DNA of 64,000 nucleotides from Candidatus Woesearchaeota archaeon (GCA_030651375.1 JAUSFM010000016.1:1-64000), one strand, 5' to 3'; shown: positions 18,126 to 25,996, counted from the stretch's first letter. Numbers and translations are program-made. Notes: a model not told the origin generated them from the letters alone.

Positions 18126-19421
18126 ATGGGAACAAAGGCAAAAAAAGCAGACGAGACCACCGCATCAAACTCACCAAACTCTGATGCAGTGCTGAACAGC
18201 CCGCCTGCCATGAACATCGGCCTTGTTGGCCACGTTGACCACGGCAAAACCACGCTCACCGAACGGCTTTCGGGAAAGTGGACTGACACGCATTCTGAAG
18301 AATTAAAACGCGGAATCACCATACGCCTCGGATATGCTGATGTCATTATTCGAAAATGCCCAACGTGCCCTGAACCAAGAGGGTACACCACTAAGGAAAC
18401 CTGCCCTGCATGCAATGGTCCCACAGTTCCGGTGCGCAAGATAAGTATCGTTGATGCACCGGGCCACGAGAGCCTCATGGCAACCATGCTCGCCGGCGCA
18501 ACCATTATGGACGGTGTACTCTTGCTTGTTGCGGCAAATGAAACCTGCCCCCAACCGCAAACCCGCGAGCACCTTATGGCGCTGACCATTATGGGCATAA
18601 AAAATGTTATTGTCGTCCAGAATAAAATTGACCTGATTAAACACGACGCTGCGGTCAAAAATTACCAGGAGATTAAGGCATTTCTGAAAGGAACGCCGTT
18701 TGAAAACGCTCCGATTCTTCCGGTTTCGGCAAAACATAACGTCAATATCGATGTGCTTCTGCACCACATTATCACGGTGCTTACGGTACCGAAACGTGAT
18801 GAAACAAAAGAGCCGCTTCTCTATGTCGCACGTTCCTTTGATATCAACAAGCCGGGCAGCGACCCTGAAAAAGTAGTGGGCGGTGTGCTCGGCGGCGCGC
18901 TTGCACAGGGAAAACTAAAAAAAGGCGAAATGGTAGAAATTCGCCCGGGCAGAAAAATCGAAAAAGAAAATAAAGTTATCTATGAGCCCTTGACGACCAG
19001 TATTTCTGAATTGAAAACGGGCGGCACAAGCGTTGAGGACATAAAGCCCGGCGGCTCGGTCGGTGTCATGACAACGCTTGACCCGAGTATTGTCAAATCA
19101 GACGCACTTGCGGGCAATGTGGTTGGACGGCCGGGAAACATGCCGCCGGTCTGGTACGACGTGACACTTGATGTCAAATTACTCAAGCGAGTGGTCGGTG
19201 CAAAAATCGCAGAAGAAGTTGACCCGCTCCGCATGGGTGAACCGCTCATGCTGAATGTCAATGCCGCAGCAACCGTCGGCGTGATTACAGAGCTTAGCAA
19301 AAACAAATGTGTCTGCAAATTAAAAATTCCCGTGTGTGCTGACGTTGGGCAACGCATTACAATCTCACGCAGAATGGCAAACCGATTCCGACTCATCGGC
19401 TTCGGTGTGATTAAAGGATAG
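18126..19421 (+). CDS. eif2g: Translation initiation factor aIF2 gamma subunit
   Basis: This 431-residue GTPase delivers initiator Met-tRNA to the small ribosomal subunit. G1 is GHVDHGKTT at 35-43, DAPGHES is near 110 and NKIDLI near 165. The zinc knuckle of the family is present as CPTC...CPAC at about 75-96. Beta-barrel domains II and III follow. The first 28 residues are a Lys/Ala/Ser-rich extension not needed for the fold. A TATA-like CTTTATAAAC ends about 25 nt before the ATG, implying a leaderless message. Alpha and beta subunits are not in the window. Confidence 0.96.
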   Translation: MGTKAKKADETTASNSPNSDAVLNSPPAMNIGLVGHVDHGKTTLTERLSGKWTDTHSEELKRGITIRLGYADVIIRKCPTCPEPRGYTTKETCPACNGPTVPVRKISIVDAPGHESLMATMLAGATIMDGVLLLVAANETCPQPQTREHLMALTIMGIKNVIVVQNKIDLIKHDAAVKNYQEIKAFLKGTPFENAPILPVSAKHNVNIDVLLHHIITVLTVPKRDETKEPLLYVARSFDINKPGSDPEKVVGGVLGGALAQGKLKKGEMVEIRPGRKIEKENKVIYEPLTTSISELKTGGTSVEDIKPGGSVGVMTTLDPSIVKSDALAGNVVGRPGNMPPVWYDVTLDVKLLKRVVGAKIAEEVDPLRMGEPLMLNVNAAATVGVITELSKNKCVCKLKIPVCADVGQRITISRRMANRFRLIGFGVIKG

Positions 19422-19423
19422 AA

Positions 19424-19864
19424 TTAATCAAATCGCGTGTTCCAGCGGTACCAGCTCGATGAGATGCACGCAACAACCGAAGAAACAATCGTGCCGGGCA
19501 CCACAAAATTTCTGATAAGATCAAGCATTGCAGTGATAGTTACCCCCTTGTCAACTGTCATCAGCGCACCGAGAAAGCCACCAATCATGCCGCCCAAGAA
19601 ACCAAGCCATGCGCCGGCAACAATGCTTGTTTTCGTCGGGCCGATGAAACTCAGCGCCGCTTCTTTGCATTTTTTTACCGACAACAAGCCGGCCCATGCG
19701 GCAATAAATACCAGCACAGCCCATTGGACGTAGGATGTGAAAAACAACTGGAGAAACGCAAGCCGCTCATACACCATGACCGGCACACTCAACGCGTTGT
19801 AAAAGATGATAAGAAGTAAGGGAACGCGGATGATGTCGAGATAGATGCGCAAGCGAAGGTCCAT
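19424..19864 (-). CDS. Membrane protein with Gly-rich helix pair
   Basis: This 146-residue protein has hydrophobic segments at about 12-30, 45-63, 80-105 (GAWLGFLGGMIGGFLGALMT) and 112-132. The Gly-zipper-like third segment resembles small DUF5518-type archaeal membrane proteins, but I cannot assign a family. Its leader, AAAAAAGAGGAACTATG, is identical to that of the unrelated gene at 37622. It converges with aif2g, with only 2 bp between stops. Confidence 0.65.
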   Translation of the reverse strand: MDLRLRIYLDIIRVPLLLIIFYNALSVPVMVYERLAFLQLFFTSYVQWAVLVFIAAWAGLLSVKKCKEAALSFIGPTKTSIVAGAWLGFLGGMIGGFLGALMTVDKGVTITAMLDLIRNFVVPGTIVSSVVACISSSWYRWNTRFD

Positions 19865-19949
19865 AGTTCCTCTTTTTTAATTCTTAGGGGTGTTATTGTT
19901 TTTAAATGTTGCCACAAATTATTTAAAGAAAAAGAGTGTTCTAAAGGGT

Positions 19950-20279
19950 ATGACAACCGACATCAGCCATCCCGTACGGAATGCGTTTCAGGAACTGGGG
20001 CACCGAGCACGCGTTGCGGCGACCAGCGCCTATGTTGCGCTTCCTTTTCTGATGGCGAGTGTGCCGAGTGTTGCGTATGGGCATGAGACAGGAGAGGCGC
20101 ATTCGCATATAGGTGATCATTGGGTAGCGGTTAGTATTGCCGCAGGTCTTGCCGGTACAGTTATCTATAAGGGGACTAATTACGCTACGAGAGCTCGTTC
20201 ACCGACTGCCCGATTTGTTGCTCATGCAGCCACTGTAGCCACTCTTAGTGCTATGGCCATTGCTGCAAATTATTTGTAA
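19950..20279 (+). CDS. Small membrane protein with SVAYGHETG motif, paralog 1
   Basis: This 109-residue protein has a hydrophobic segment at about 25-40, then SVAYGHETGEAHSHIGDH, then two more hydrophobic segments (52-70 and 88-108). The His cluster directly after the first hydrophobic segment resembles metal-binding N-termini of exported proteins. A paralog lies at 20918-21238; the block around the motif is about 86% identical at DNA level (77 of 90 bases by my alignment), while the rest has diverged. A TATA-like TATTTAAAG lies about 27 nt before the ATG. Function is unknown. Confidence 0.6.
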   Translation: MTTDISHPVRNAFQELGHRARVAATSAYVALPFLMASVPSVAYGHETGEAHSHIGDHWVAVSIAAGLAGTVIYKGTNYATRARSPTARFVAHAATVATLSAMAIAANYL

Positions 20280-20377
20280 ATTAATGAGAGAATTTTTTCT
20301 TTCACAACCCAATATTTCCCATAACCTTCTCCTTGTCAAACAATTGCTTTAAATAGAAAAAGAGTTTGTGTTCTGGT

Positions 20378-20689
20378 ATGCCCTACACTCTTGTTTTTGA
20401 TGAGGTGATGAAAAAACAGCTCGTCAAAGCGGCAAAGAACCAGCAGCTGAAAGAAATGTTGACGGCTATGTTTGACGAAATTGAGCAAAAGGGTCCTGAC
20501 GCTGGTGTGCTCGTTGATTCTCATTTGTTTATCTATGAAATGAAGAGCAAACATCCGCCCGTTCGGCTCTATTTCAAACATCACCTTGCGACAAACGAAA
20601 TGTATGTTTTTGAGTTTGAAATGAAAACAAGCCCTAAAAAACAAAAAAAGACGATTAACAAACTACGGTTTAAGGCAGGAAATCTTTAG
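20378..20689 (+). CDS. RelE/ParE-like toxin candidate
   Basis: This 103-residue basic protein has a RelE-superfamily layout: YTLVFDEVMKKQL strand-helix, a second helix (LKEMLTAMFDEIEQKG), then strands LFIYEMKS, VRLYFKHH and MYVFEFEMK, and a Lys-rich end. RelE-fold members cut ribosome-bound mRNA, while ParE-like ones hit gyrase; residues do not decide between them. A TATA-like CTTTAAATAG lies about 27 nt before the ATG at 20378. The antitoxin-like gene is on the opposite strand, overlapping its stop by 4 bp, instead of upstream in an operon. Confidence 0.6.
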   Translation: MPYTLVFDEVMKKQLVKAAKNQQLKEMLTAMFDEIEQKGPDAGVLVDSHLFIYEMKSKHPPVRLYFKHHLATNEMYVFEFEMKTSPKKQKKTINKLRFKAGNL

Positions 20690-20838
20690 AATCCGACATC
20701 TTTTCGGGTGAACTTTTTTCCGTCAGCAAGATTTCGCTCAAATTCACATAACCGCTGGTATAATGAGGTCTGGCGAAGTGTTTCAAGCTCGGTCTGCATC
20801 TGCTTATATTCCTGTTTTGGAATAGTTACTGTTTCCAT
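20686..20838 (-). CDS. Antitoxin-like protein, 50 residues
   Basis: The ORF from the ATG at 20838 encodes METVTIPKQEYKQMQTELET and continues to 50 residues with a helical, charged middle and a KKFTRKDVGF end. The start (VTIPKQEY + helix) is typical of archaeal RelB-like antitoxins. It is tail-to-tail with the RelE-like gene. Its TATA element is one arm of the inverted repeat at 20862-20895, which it shares with the paralog gene on the plus strand. Confidence 0.6.
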   Translation of the reverse strand: METVTIPKQEYKQMQTELETLRQTSLYQRLCEFERNLADGKKFTRKDVGF

Positions 20839-20861
20839 ATTATATAAGAATGTTCATCTTC

Positions 20862-20895
20862 TTTATATACTTTTCGCCACCAAAAAGTATATAAA
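20862..20895. promoter_or_regulatory. Inverted repeat containing two divergent TATA elements
   Basis: TTTATATACTTTT (20862-20874) is the exact reverse complement of 20883-20895, with an 8-nt spacer. Each arm holds a TATA box, one placed about 25-30 nt before the antitoxin start at 20838 and the other before the paralog start at 20918. The symmetry would let one bound dimer control both genes. Confidence 0.6.
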
Positions 20896-20917
20896 AGCAT
20901 GTTAGTTTCTCATAAAA

Positions 20918-21238
20918 ATGGACATCGGCCAAAGAACAATAGAAATTGCACGCGACGTTGGACACCGTGTACAACAGGCAGCAACAAGCGCCTATGTTAC
21001 ACTTCCGATTCTGATGGCGAGTGCACCGAGTGTTGCGTATGGGCATGAGACGGGACAGGCGCATCAACATCCGGTTTCACCGTATGAACTTGTATTCTTA
21101 ATCGGAGGCATTAGTTTAGGAACAGATCTTATCAAACTTGGTTGCACATCTGATTATAATAGAAAATCTGCTGGAGCGTGCATTAGTACAGGAGTTGCTT
21201 TGCTTGTTGGAACACTAGCATATGCTTCATCGCATTAA
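20918..21238 (+). CDS. Small membrane protein with SVAYGHETG motif, paralog 2
   Basis: This 106-residue paralog of the protein at 19950 has a hydrophobic segment at about 24-42, SVAYGHETGQAHQHP, and further hydrophobic segments at about 55-75 and 85-103. The His residues of the cluster (H-x5-H-x-H pattern) are kept in both paralogs. The message appears leaderless from the TATA arm at 20883-20895. It ends 8 bp from the ftsY stop on the other strand. Function is unknown; secretion with metal binding is a guess. Confidence 0.6.
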   Translation: MDIGQRTIEIARDVGHRVQQAATSAYVTLPILMASAPSVAYGHETGQAHQHPVSPYELVFLIGGISLGTDLIKLGCTSDYNRKSAGACISTGVALLVGTLAYASSH

Positions 21239-21246
21239 GAAATAAG

Positions 21247-22611
21247 TCACAGCCCAATACTTCCCATAACCTTCTCTTTATCAAACACTTCCAAATCATC
21301 GTACTTCTGGCCAGTGCCAAAATAAGAAATTGGTTTCTTGGTGATGTACGAAACAGAGAGCGCTGCACCACCTTTTTCATCAACATCTGCCTTTGTCAGA
21401 ATGATACAATCAAATGAAATCGCCTCATTAAACGTCCGTGCCTGTTCAACGCAGTCGTTGCCCGTGATGCTTTCGCCGACAAAAATCTTGAGGTCAGGTT
21501 TCGCAACCCGCACAATTTTTTTCATTTCGTCAATCAGGTTGGTGTTGCTGTGCATCCGGCCGGCGGTGTCAATCAGCACAACGTCAATGCTTTTTGCGTG
21601 GGCGTATTTTACCGCGTCGAATGCGACGGCAGCAGGATCCGCACCATAATCGTGCTTGATAACTTTGACGCCCAGCTTTTCGCCGTGCTCCTCAAGCTGC
21701 TGAATGGCAGCGGCACGGAACGTATCCGCAGCCGCAATGACAATTGTCAGATTATGTTTCTTCAACAAGTGCGCCAGTTTTGCAATCGTGGTTGTTTTTC
21801 CGCTGCCGTTGATGCCGACGAACGAAATGATGAATGGCTTTTCTTTTTTCTGCTTGATGCGAGCGAACAAATCAATAGAAGGGAGGTCAAAAAGGTCTGA
21901 TACAGAGTGTTTGAGTGTTTTCTGGATATGCTCTTCAAGTTTGCCACGCGGGATGCGTTGTGCCACGAGACTTTTTTTCAGGTCATCGCGGATTTTGTCG
22001 ATGACTTCGACCGCGACGTTGTTTTCCAAGAGCGCAATTTCAAGATCGCTAAAGACGTCTTCAAATTTGTCGTCTGACAGCGTGGTGGTCGTGATGGATT
22101 CTTTGAAGCGGGTGAAAAAGCCTTTTTCTTTGGATACTTCTTCGGTTTCTTCAGATTCTTTTGGTTCTTCTTCACGCTCTTCTGATTCAGCTTCTTCCTC
22201 TTCTTCAGATTCTTCTTGTTCTCCTTCTTCAGCTTTTGTTGGTTCTTCTTTTTCTTCTTTAAAGATGCTTTCTTTCAGCCGTGAGAAAAATCCTTTCTTT
22301 TCTTCTTTTGGAGTTTCTTTTGTTTCTTCAGCAACTTCTTTTTCTTTTGGCAGTTCTGTGATTTCTTCAAGTAGTGCTTGTTTTTGTTCTTCTTGTACTG
22401 GTTTTTCTTTTTGAGGTTTTTTCTCTTTTTTAATTTTTATCAGCGTTTCTTTTTTCTGCCCCTTTATGTTTTCTTTTGCCTTTTCCTTTGTTGCCGGCTT
22501 TTTTTCTGTTTTCTTTTCTTTTTTTTCTATAGTTTTCTCTGATTTTTCATCTACGTCTTGTGTAAACTTTTTCAGCGCGTCCTTCAGTTTATCTTTTAGA
22601 AATCCGAACAT
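21247..22611 (-). CDS. ftsY: Signal recognition particle receptor FtsY
   Basis: This 454-residue SRP receptor GTPase pairs with SRP54 at the membrane. Residues 1-175 form an extremely Lys/Glu/Ser-rich A domain, longer than usual and probably flexible. The NG domain follows with GINGSGKTTT at about 263-272, DTAGRMHSN and TKADVDEKGGAALS. The P-loop GSGKTTT and the closing GTGQKYDDLEVFD are canonical. Its ATG at 22611 overlaps the prefoldin gene end by one base, in an aIF6-prefoldin-FtsY operon. Confidence 0.95.
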   Translation of the reverse strand: MFGFLKDKLKDALKKFTQDVDEKSEKTIEKKEKKTEKKPATKEKAKENIKGQKKETLIKIKKEKKPQKEKPVQEEQKQALLEEITELPKEKEVAEETKETPKEEKKGFFSRLKESIFKEEKEEPTKAEEGEQEESEEEEEAESEEREEEPKESEETEEVSKEKGFFTRFKESITTTTLSDDKFEDVFSDLEIALLENNVAVEVIDKIRDDLKKSLVAQRIPRGKLEEHIQKTLKHSVSDLFDLPSIDLFARIKQKKEKPFIISFVGINGSGKTTTIAKLAHLLKKHNLTIVIAAADTFRAAAIQQLEEHGEKLGVKVIKHDYGADPAAVAFDAVKYAHAKSIDVVLIDTAGRMHSNTNLIDEMKKIVRVAKPDLKIFVGESITGNDCVEQARTFNEAISFDCIILTKADVDEKGGAALSVSYITKKPISYFGTGQKYDDLEVFDKEKVMGSIGL

Positions 22612-23057
22612 TATTCTTCACTCTGTGCCAGGGCCCGAAGCTCTTTCTGCATGCCAGTGAGATGGTGGCGAATCAGCTGCACTTGTTCAGCGAGCTGCAT
22701 TTTTGCCGTGCCGATTTCATTGATTTGGTCTTGAATCAATTTGATGGTGTCAGGAATGGTCTTCGCCACAGCGATGTTTGCACCAACATTGACGAGCAGT
22801 TTTTCCGGTTCTTTGACACTAGCACGCATGAACACACCGCCGGAGACTGGAACAAACACATCGGTTCCTGATTTTACGGTGGTGAGCTCTTCAAGCCCGT
22901 CTTTCACGCCGGACAATTCAGTTAATTGGCCATCAAATGTCTCAATTTGTTTTTCAAATTGCTGCATCTGCTGAAGGAGCATTTTGAGGTGCATGAATTT
23001 TTTTTGGGTTTCTTCTTTGGTTTCCAGTTTTGGTTGGGATTGTGGTTCTTTGCTCAT
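22611..23057 (-). CDS. pfdA: Prefoldin alpha subunit
   Basis: This 148-residue protein has two long coiled-coil helices (about 12-58 and 100-145) joined by beta-hairpins (VFVPVSGGVFMRASV, KLLVNVGANIAVAKT), as expected for prefoldin alpha. The complex holds unfolded proteins and passes them to chaperonins. Its ATG overlaps the aIF6 stop (ATGA). The partner beta subunit is not in this window. Confidence 0.93.
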   Translation of the reverse strand: MSKEPQSQPKLETKEETQKKFMHLKMLLQQMQQFEKQIETFDGQLTELSGVKDGLEELTTVKSGTDVFVPVSGGVFMRASVKEPEKLLVNVGANIAVAKTIPDTIKLIQDQINEIGTAKMQLAEQVQLIRHHLTGMQKELRALAQSEE

Positions 23058-23740
23058 TGGTTCACCTTGAGGTACCCGAGCGCTTCGTCGGCATTCGTGA
23101 TTTCAGGTCCACCGCTGGCGTCGCTGGCGACAAACCCTTTGCTGTTGGCGATGATGCCTGAGCGCACGTACGGGCTTGCCATGCTCATGGTGCCGGTCTG
23201 GCAGGAGATGCCGAGCAGTGTTTCAACTTCTTTAATTTCTTCTTCAGTTGCATCACGGTGGATAAGGCATCCTTGATTGGTAGCAACTGCGCATGAGCCG
23301 ACGACCGTGAGGCCTGCAATGGTTCCAGGGTGGAGTGGGACATTGAGCGCCTGCCGAATTTCTTTTTTGGTGTCAGCGCCAAAATCAGTGCTGGCGAGGC
23401 AGCCGGTGTCGTTACAGAGCACCAAGTTGCCCAATGCAGTAAGCTTTGAGTTTATAACCTTTACGTTGATACCCAACGATTTCAGGTAGTCGACTTCTTC
23501 AGGAAATGCGATTTTTGGAACGAGCAGGCAATTGTTGTTGCCGGCGCAAAAAACCCCGACAAGGGACGTGCCGCATATTCTGATGGTGTACGCAGGCACC
23601 TGCAACGCTGCGCTGATTTTTCGCACGAGGTGTGGAGGAACATCAGCACCGAGAAGACAATAGGTGTCAGTTGCAAAGCCATACAGGCCAATGTTCGGGT
23701 TGCCCTCCACTGAGGCGACAACAATGTGTTTAGTGAGCAT
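23054..23740 (-). CDS. eif6: Translation initiation factor aIF6 (anti-association factor)
   Basis: This 228-residue factor binds the large ribosomal subunit and prevents premature joining of subunits. The fivefold pentein repeat is visible as recurrent NPNIGLYGFATDTYCLLG-, GNLVLCNDTGCLAS-, VGSCAVATNQGCLIH- and SGIIANSKGFVAS-like blocks. The start is the ATG at 23740 (MLTKHIVVAS). A TATA-like TATTTAAACC lies about 30 nt upstream. Gene order aIF6-pfdA-ftsY matches other archaea, but the usual L31e/L39e upstream and L18Ae (LX) between are absent. Confidence 0.95.
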   Translation of the reverse strand: MLTKHIVVASVEGNPNIGLYGFATDTYCLLGADVPPHLVRKISAALQVPAYTIRICGTSLVGVFCAGNNNCLLVPKIAFPEEVDYLKSLGINVKVINSKLTALGNLVLCNDTGCLASTDFGADTKKEIRQALNVPLHPGTIAGLTVVGSCAVATNQGCLIHRDATEEEIKEVETLLGISCQTGTMSMASPYVRSGIIANSKGFVASDASGGPEITNADEALGYLKVNQ

Positions 23741-23796
23741 GGCTAAAAAGAACAAGGGAGGGTTTAAATAGGTTGCGGATTACAAGGGTAACGAAG

Positions 23797-24615
23797 CTAC
23801 GAAGCTTCAGCAGAATCAGGATCAGGAGCTGCGTCAATAACCGCTTTTTCAATTTCCTTGTCAATATTTTCTTTGATAACTTTGATGCTTATTTCGCCGA
23901 AATGTTCCGGCTGGTCAAGGTCAAGCTTGCGCTGTGTTGAGAGATGGAGCAAGGGAATGAATGTGTAAATCTTAGCGATTTTTGAGGTGTCCGGAAGAAT
24001 GCTGGTAAAAGTGACTTTTTTTTCAGCGTCAAGGCGGAAGAGCACGAGCAGTTTCATGTAAATCTGTGTCATGAGCTCGTTGAGGTCCATCTTTTTTTCC
24101 GGGATTTCGAGCTTGAGCTGGCGTGGGATTCGCAGCATGCGCCGCTCTTCGACGTCAAGCGCCCGCTTCAGCGCATCAAGCAGATCATAGATGGAAACCT
24201 TGCGTTTTCTTGGCTGGGGAGTTCTTGGAATCAGGCGCAGCTGGTGATACTTGGCGCGATCAAACATGAACGGCATGCCCGGATCTTCAGTGAGCAGTTC
24301 ATCCTCGCTGCCGTCGATAAGGTTGTCAAACTGGGCAACATCTTCAGTAAGAAACCGCTGTGACTTAATCCGGAGAAGAATGGCTGCGGCGAGCACGACT
24401 TTTCCAGAGATGCGCAAGTCCGCTTTTTTCATCTCTTTGACCATCTCGATGTACTTGTTGGCAAGCACAGAAATGTCAATGTCCCAAGGATCAATGTTTT
24501 CTTGTTTAACTAATTCGAGAAGAAGACTTTGCCACGTAATTTCGTCTTGATGAAAAAGGATGTTAAAAATTTGCTGTTCCATGGGCTTTTTGACGCTTTT
24601 TTCCTCCTTTGACAC
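23797..24615 (-). CDS. scpA: Segregation and condensation protein A (kleisin)
   Basis: This 272-residue kleisin bridges SMC heads in the chromosome condensation complex. The N-terminal domain shows LLLELVKQENIDPWDIDISVLANKYIE and VVLAAAILLRIKSQRFL, classic ScpA signatures. The C-terminal winged-helix region lies after about 190. The start is uncertain: GTG at 24615 sits about 25 nt after a TATA-like TTTATAAACC and fits a leaderless message; the next choice is the ATG at 24582. No scpB or smc gene is nearby. Confidence 0.9.
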   Translation of the reverse strand: MSKEEKSVKKPMEQQIFNILFHQDEITWQSLLLELVKQENIDPWDIDISVLANKYIEMVKEMKKADLRISGKVVLAAAILLRIKSQRFLTEDVAQFDNLIDGSEDELLTEDPGMPFMFDRAKYHQLRLIPRTPQPRKRKVSIYDLLDALKRALDVEERRMLRIPRQLKLEIPEKKMDLNELMTQIYMKLLVLFRLDAEKKVTFTSILPDTSKIAKIYTFIPLLHLSTQRKLDLDQPEHFGEISIKVIKENIDKEIEKAVIDAAPDPDSAEAS

Positions 24616-24724
24616 TAAAAGTTGAAGCAGCTGAGGTTTATAAACCTGTCGGTTTTTTGAGGGGTGTTTTGAGGAGTGAGATGGATGACAATCCTTTTAT
24701 ATTCTCACGGAAAAGAAAAGGCCC

Positions 24725-25300
24725 ATGAACCGCTGCCATTGGGTCGATGTCAACAATCCGCTGTATGTGGAATACCACGACGAAGAATGGGGCGTGCCGG
24801 TGTATGATGATGGAAAGCTGTTTGAGATGCTCATTCTCGAAGGCGCGCAGGCAGGCCTGTCATGGAGCACGGTGTTGAAGAAGCGTGAAAACTATCGCAA
24901 GGCTTTTGACTGCTTTGATGCCAGAAAAGTGGCGGCGTACGGCGATGCAAAAATAACATCACTGCTCACCAACGAGGGAATTATCAGGAATAAACTAAAA
25001 ATAACCTCCGCGGTGCGCAATGCAAAAATATTTTTGGATATTGCAAAAGAATTCGGTTCGTTTAGCCAGTACATCTGGTCGTTTGTTGATTCAAAACAAA
25101 TAACGAATGCAGTTAAAACATTCAAAGAACTGCCGGCAAAAACCGAGCTTTCCGATAGGATTTCAACTGATCTCAAAAAACGCGGGATGAACTTTGTCGG
25201 CTCGACCATTATCTACGCCTTTTTGCAGGCGGTGGGCGTGGTGAATGACCATGAAGTTGGGTGCTTTAGGTATAGAGAAATTAGTAATCAGAGAAAATGA
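24725..25300 (+). CDS. tag: DNA-3-methyladenine glycosylase I
   Basis: This 191-residue base-excision enzyme removes 3-methyladenine from alkylated DNA. Family features: the zinc-site residues Cys4 and His18, with NDHEVGCF supplying His and Cys near the C-terminus; ILEGAQAGLSWSTVLKKRE containing catalytic Glu39; and KRGMNFVGSTIIYAFLQAVGVVNDH. Length matches bacterial Tag, so it is probably of bacterial origin by ancient transfer (inference). The start ATG follows a TATA-like TTTATATTC by about 25 nt. Confidence 0.95.
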   Translation: MNRCHWVDVNNPLYVEYHDEEWGVPVYDDGKLFEMLILEGAQAGLSWSTVLKKRENYRKAFDCFDARKVAAYGDAKITSLLTNEGIIRNKLKITSAVRNAKIFLDIAKEFGSFSQYIWSFVDSKQITNAVKTFKELPAKTELSDRISTDLKKRGMNFVGSTIIYAFLQAVGVVNDHEVGCFRYREISNQRK

Positions 25301-25303
25301 AGC

Positions 25304-25693
25304 TTACCTACTTGGGTCATATGCGTCAAATCGTGCGCATGCTAGTGCGTATTTTCCTAAGGTCATGCCAATATCTGCCTTGTCGCGTATATATTGAAGT
25401 ACCTCATTTGGTACGTGTGGGTCTCCGCTACCCCGCGAAGATATAATAATTCTGGCATCGAATCCTATGGCTGCGTGTTGAGGCTCAAGACGTTGTGGTT
25501 CGATTCGAACATTGATGCAGACATATCCATCAGGAACAACACGATTCACAATGCCCATCAATTCTGGAACGACAGTACGCGCGAGTTCTCGTTGGAGACG
25601 ATCATATTCATCATTCACTCGCCAGGCGCCACGCTTATAATCAGCTATGCGCTCAACAAGCGATGCCTCGGTTGCGACTGTTGGTTCTGCCAT
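25304..25693 (-). CDS. Hypothetical protein, 129 residues
   Basis: This soluble protein has helix-rich residues 10-55 and a beta-rich middle (YVCINVRIEPQRL, AAIGFDARIIISSRG). No domain is recognised and no membrane segment is present. It converges with tag (3 bp between stops). A TATA-like AATATTTAT upstream supports its own promoter. Confidence 0.55.
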   Translation of the reverse strand: MAEPTVATEASLVERIADYKRGAWRVNDEYDRLQRELARTVVPELMGIVNRVVPDGYVCINVRIEPQRLEPQHAAIGFDARIIISSRGSGDPHVPNEVLQYIRDKADIGMTLGKYALACARFDAYDPSR

Positions 25694-25798
25694 ACCTTGA
25701 GATGGTGGATGGTTGTTAATAAATATTATTGTCCTTCCCTATCCTCCTTTAAAAACCACGCAACCTTTAAATATCCTCACCTTTCTTTTCCCTCGTAC

Positions 25799-25871
25799 GG
25801 GCCCGTAGTTTAGTGGCTATAACGCCTCGTTTACACCGAGGAGGTCATGAGTTCGAGTCTCATCGGGCCCA
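25799..25871 (+). tRNA. tRNA-Val (anticodon TAC)
   Basis: The acceptor GGGCCCG pairs with CGGGCCC and the discriminator is A. The anticodon stem CCTCG/CGAGG encloses the loop TTTACAC, giving anticodon TAC for GTA codons. The T-arm is ATGAG-TTCGAGT-CTCAT, and there is no intron. CCA is not encoded. A TATA-like TTTAAATATC is about 30 nt upstream. The 3' end is repeated at 25980. Confidence 0.96.
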
Positions 25872-25874
25872 TTA
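25858..25874 (+). repeat. First copy of a 17-bp direct repeat at the tRNA-Val 3' end
   Basis: TCTCATCGGGCCCATTA covers the 3' side of the T-stem, the acceptor strand and 3 flanking bases. An exact copy is at 25980-25996, 122 bp away, an arrangement typical of attachment sites next to tRNA genes. Confidence 0.8.
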
Positions 25875-25979
25875 TTCGGTAGTCGGTGGCAATATATCGT
25901 AGATGCGCGAAGCGCCCAGGCCTCGGAGAGGCCGCTTTGCTCAAGCTTTTTGCGCCGCAGCGCAAAAAGGTTGTTTGAT
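25875..25979. other. GC-rich spacer with three consecutive perfect hairpins
   Basis: Three stems follow each other: GCGC-GAA-GCGC (25905-25915), GGCCTC-GGA-GAGGCC (25919-25933) and a 10-bp CTTTTTGCGC-CGCA-GCGCAAAAAG (25946-25969). The segment lies between the two 17-bp repeats and is more GC-rich than the flanks. It may be a structured RNA or the scar of an excised element; no ORF is present. Confidence 0.5.
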
Positions 25980-25996
25980 TCTCATCGGGCCCATTA
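25980..25996 (+). repeat. Second copy of the 17-bp tRNA 3'-end repeat
   Basis: An identical TCTCATCGGGCCCATTA without the rest of the tRNA. It could be the far end (attR-like) of a lost or minimal integrated element. Confidence 0.75.

Noticed and set aside
18026-18658. N-terminal extension of thioredoxin reductase
   Set aside because: The frame stays open but covers aif2g antisense, and the flavoprotein fold begins at 18025.
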